NCBI GenBank assembly: GCA_007125735.1
Contig: SLCP01000016.1
Span: 1 to 6,978 of the forward strand
Source: Coriobacteriia bacterium
GTDB lineage: Bacteria > Actinomycetota > Coriobacteriia > Anaerosomatales > SLCP01
DNA length: 6,978 nucleotides
Reading direction: 5' to 3'
The notes below the pieces were generated by a model. That model searched no databases and had not been told where the DNA came from. It saw only the letters and a program-made list of their open reading frames with translations. Position numbers and translations under genes: made by a program. Positions within the stretch are counted from its first letter, which is position 1. Each line of letters begins with the position of its first letter. Positions 6,392-6,978 of this stretch are shown piece after piece.

Positions 6392-6978
6392 GTGAAAGTG
6401 ACAAACAACACGATCAGTTCGACGAAAGGTTCGAAAATGAAGAGAACTCTGTTTGTTGCCGTGCTCGCCACGGCTCTGGTCTTCGCGTTCGCGGCTCCCG
6501 CGCTCGCCAACTGGGGTGGCTGGACCGGCCCGGATTCTGATTGGAACAACACACCCGGTGCCGACAACCCGTACGACACCGCTCCTGGCTCGCCGCGACA
6601 GAGCACATCGTACGTCCAGTGGGACCTCGTCGAGACTCTGGGGACGGACGGCGATTTCAACACGCCGCACAAGGGCTACGCCAATACCACAACGCTCTGC
6701 GCGGTGTGCCACTCGGTACACTTCGCCCCGGTGTTCGACGGTCAGATCACCGAGTCGGACAGCTACGCATGGCAGGCTCCCGGAACCGGCATCCTCAAGA
6801 TCGAGGACTATGAGGCAGCCGTCGCCGGCGACTACAACGGCCCTGCTCAGTTGCTGCTCCGCTCGAGGGCGGCCACGGCGTGCAACTTCTGCCACGTCGA
6901 CACCGCCATCGGTAACGTGGTCGTCTACGCGGGCGACTCGGACATCTTCGGCTACAGCCAGAACTTCACGAGTTCGTA
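6392..6978 (+). CDS. Secreted multiheme c-type cytochrome, N-terminal part (cut by right edge)
   Basis: The frame from GTG 6392 stays open to the window end: 195 codons and two further bases, no stop. Residues 16-39 form a Sec signal peptide (Met-Lys-Arg, hydrophobic core, APALA before Asn40), so the mature protein is exported and heme is attached outside the membrane. Two heme-binding CxxCH motifs are visible, CAVCH (Cys103, Cys106, His107) and CNFCH (Cys164, Cys167, His168). His93 in TPHKGY and His110 in CAVCHSVH are candidate distal ligands for bis-His hemes. The 60 or so residues before the first heme are rich in Trp, Asn, Asp and Gly. Wide heme spacing and the open end suggest a larger multiheme protein. 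The GTG start is chosen for the perfect ribosome site; ATG 6437, with a weak AAAGG, would give a shorter and more typical signal peptide. The likely role is electron transfer at or beyond the cell surface. Its partner and final heme count cannot be seen. Confidence 0.9.
   Translation, partial: MKVTNNTISSTKGSKMKRTLFVAVLATALVFAFAAPALANWGGWTGPDSDWNNTPGADNPYDTAPGSPRQSTSYVQWDLVETLGTDGDFNTPHKGYANTTTLCAVCHSVHFAPVFDGQITESDSYAWQAPGTGILKIEDYEAAVAGDYNGPAQLLLRSRAATACNFCHVDTAIGNVVVYAGDSDIFGYSQNFTSS

Noticed and set aside
6362..6895. 177-codon minus-strand frame opposite the cytochrome
   Set aside because: The plus strand carries a signal peptide, two CxxCH motifs and a perfect ribosome site in one open frame; the antisense frame has no such support.
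1..6978. CRISPR arrays, tRNA genes, insertion sequences, attachment sites
   Set aside because: I saw no direct-repeat arrays, cloverleaf sequences, transposase motifs or terminal inverted repeats anywhere in the window.

Overview
The window is about two-thirds G+C by eye. It reads as a stretch of bacterial chromosome from an anaerobe with extracellular or cell-surface electron transfer. The best guess is a high-GC monoderm of the Coriobacteriia type (Actinomycetota; the OPB41/Anaerosomatales lineages are rich in multiheme cytochromes). This is inferred from base composition, the style of the proteins and the cytochrome. No rRNA or other decisive marker is present, so a Desulfobacterota-like source is not excluded.

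Layout. (1) 2-571 (+) is the C-terminal part of threonyl-tRNA synthetase, cut by the left edge. (2) 604-2052 (-), convergent with thrS, is a soluble GAF sensor histidine kinase. (3) 2214-4022 (+), divergent from it across a 161-base gap, is a membrane histidine kinase with seven predicted N-terminal helices and a PAS domain. The two kinases share an obviously related catalytic core, and no response regulator lies in the window. (4) 4169-4942 (+) is a membrane-anchored TPR protein. It is coupled through a TGATG junction to (5) 4942-6216 (+), a six-bladed NHL beta-propeller held in the membrane at both ends. (6) After a 175-base gap comes a secreted multiheme c-type cytochrome, 6392 to the right edge (+). 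It starts at GTG and is cut by the window end after two CxxCH sites.

How the parts may work together. The TPR and NHL proteins are made from one message and both face the cell surface, just ahead of a secreted multiheme cytochrome. The simplest reading is that they help assemble, position or dock the cytochrome. This rests on gene order only. The two divergent kinases could sense the intracellular state (GAF) and the membrane or envelope state (7TM-PAS) and feed an unlinked regulator.

The most interesting non-coding element is the cytochrome leader. A near-consensus sigma-70-type promoter (TTGACA, 17 bases, TACCAT) is followed by a 7+3 bp hairpin that ends one base before a perfect Shine-Dalgarno sequence. 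The 5' arm of that hairpin can instead pair with an upstream ACGGG. This suggests a two-state translational switch or a palindromic operator controlling cytochrome synthesis.
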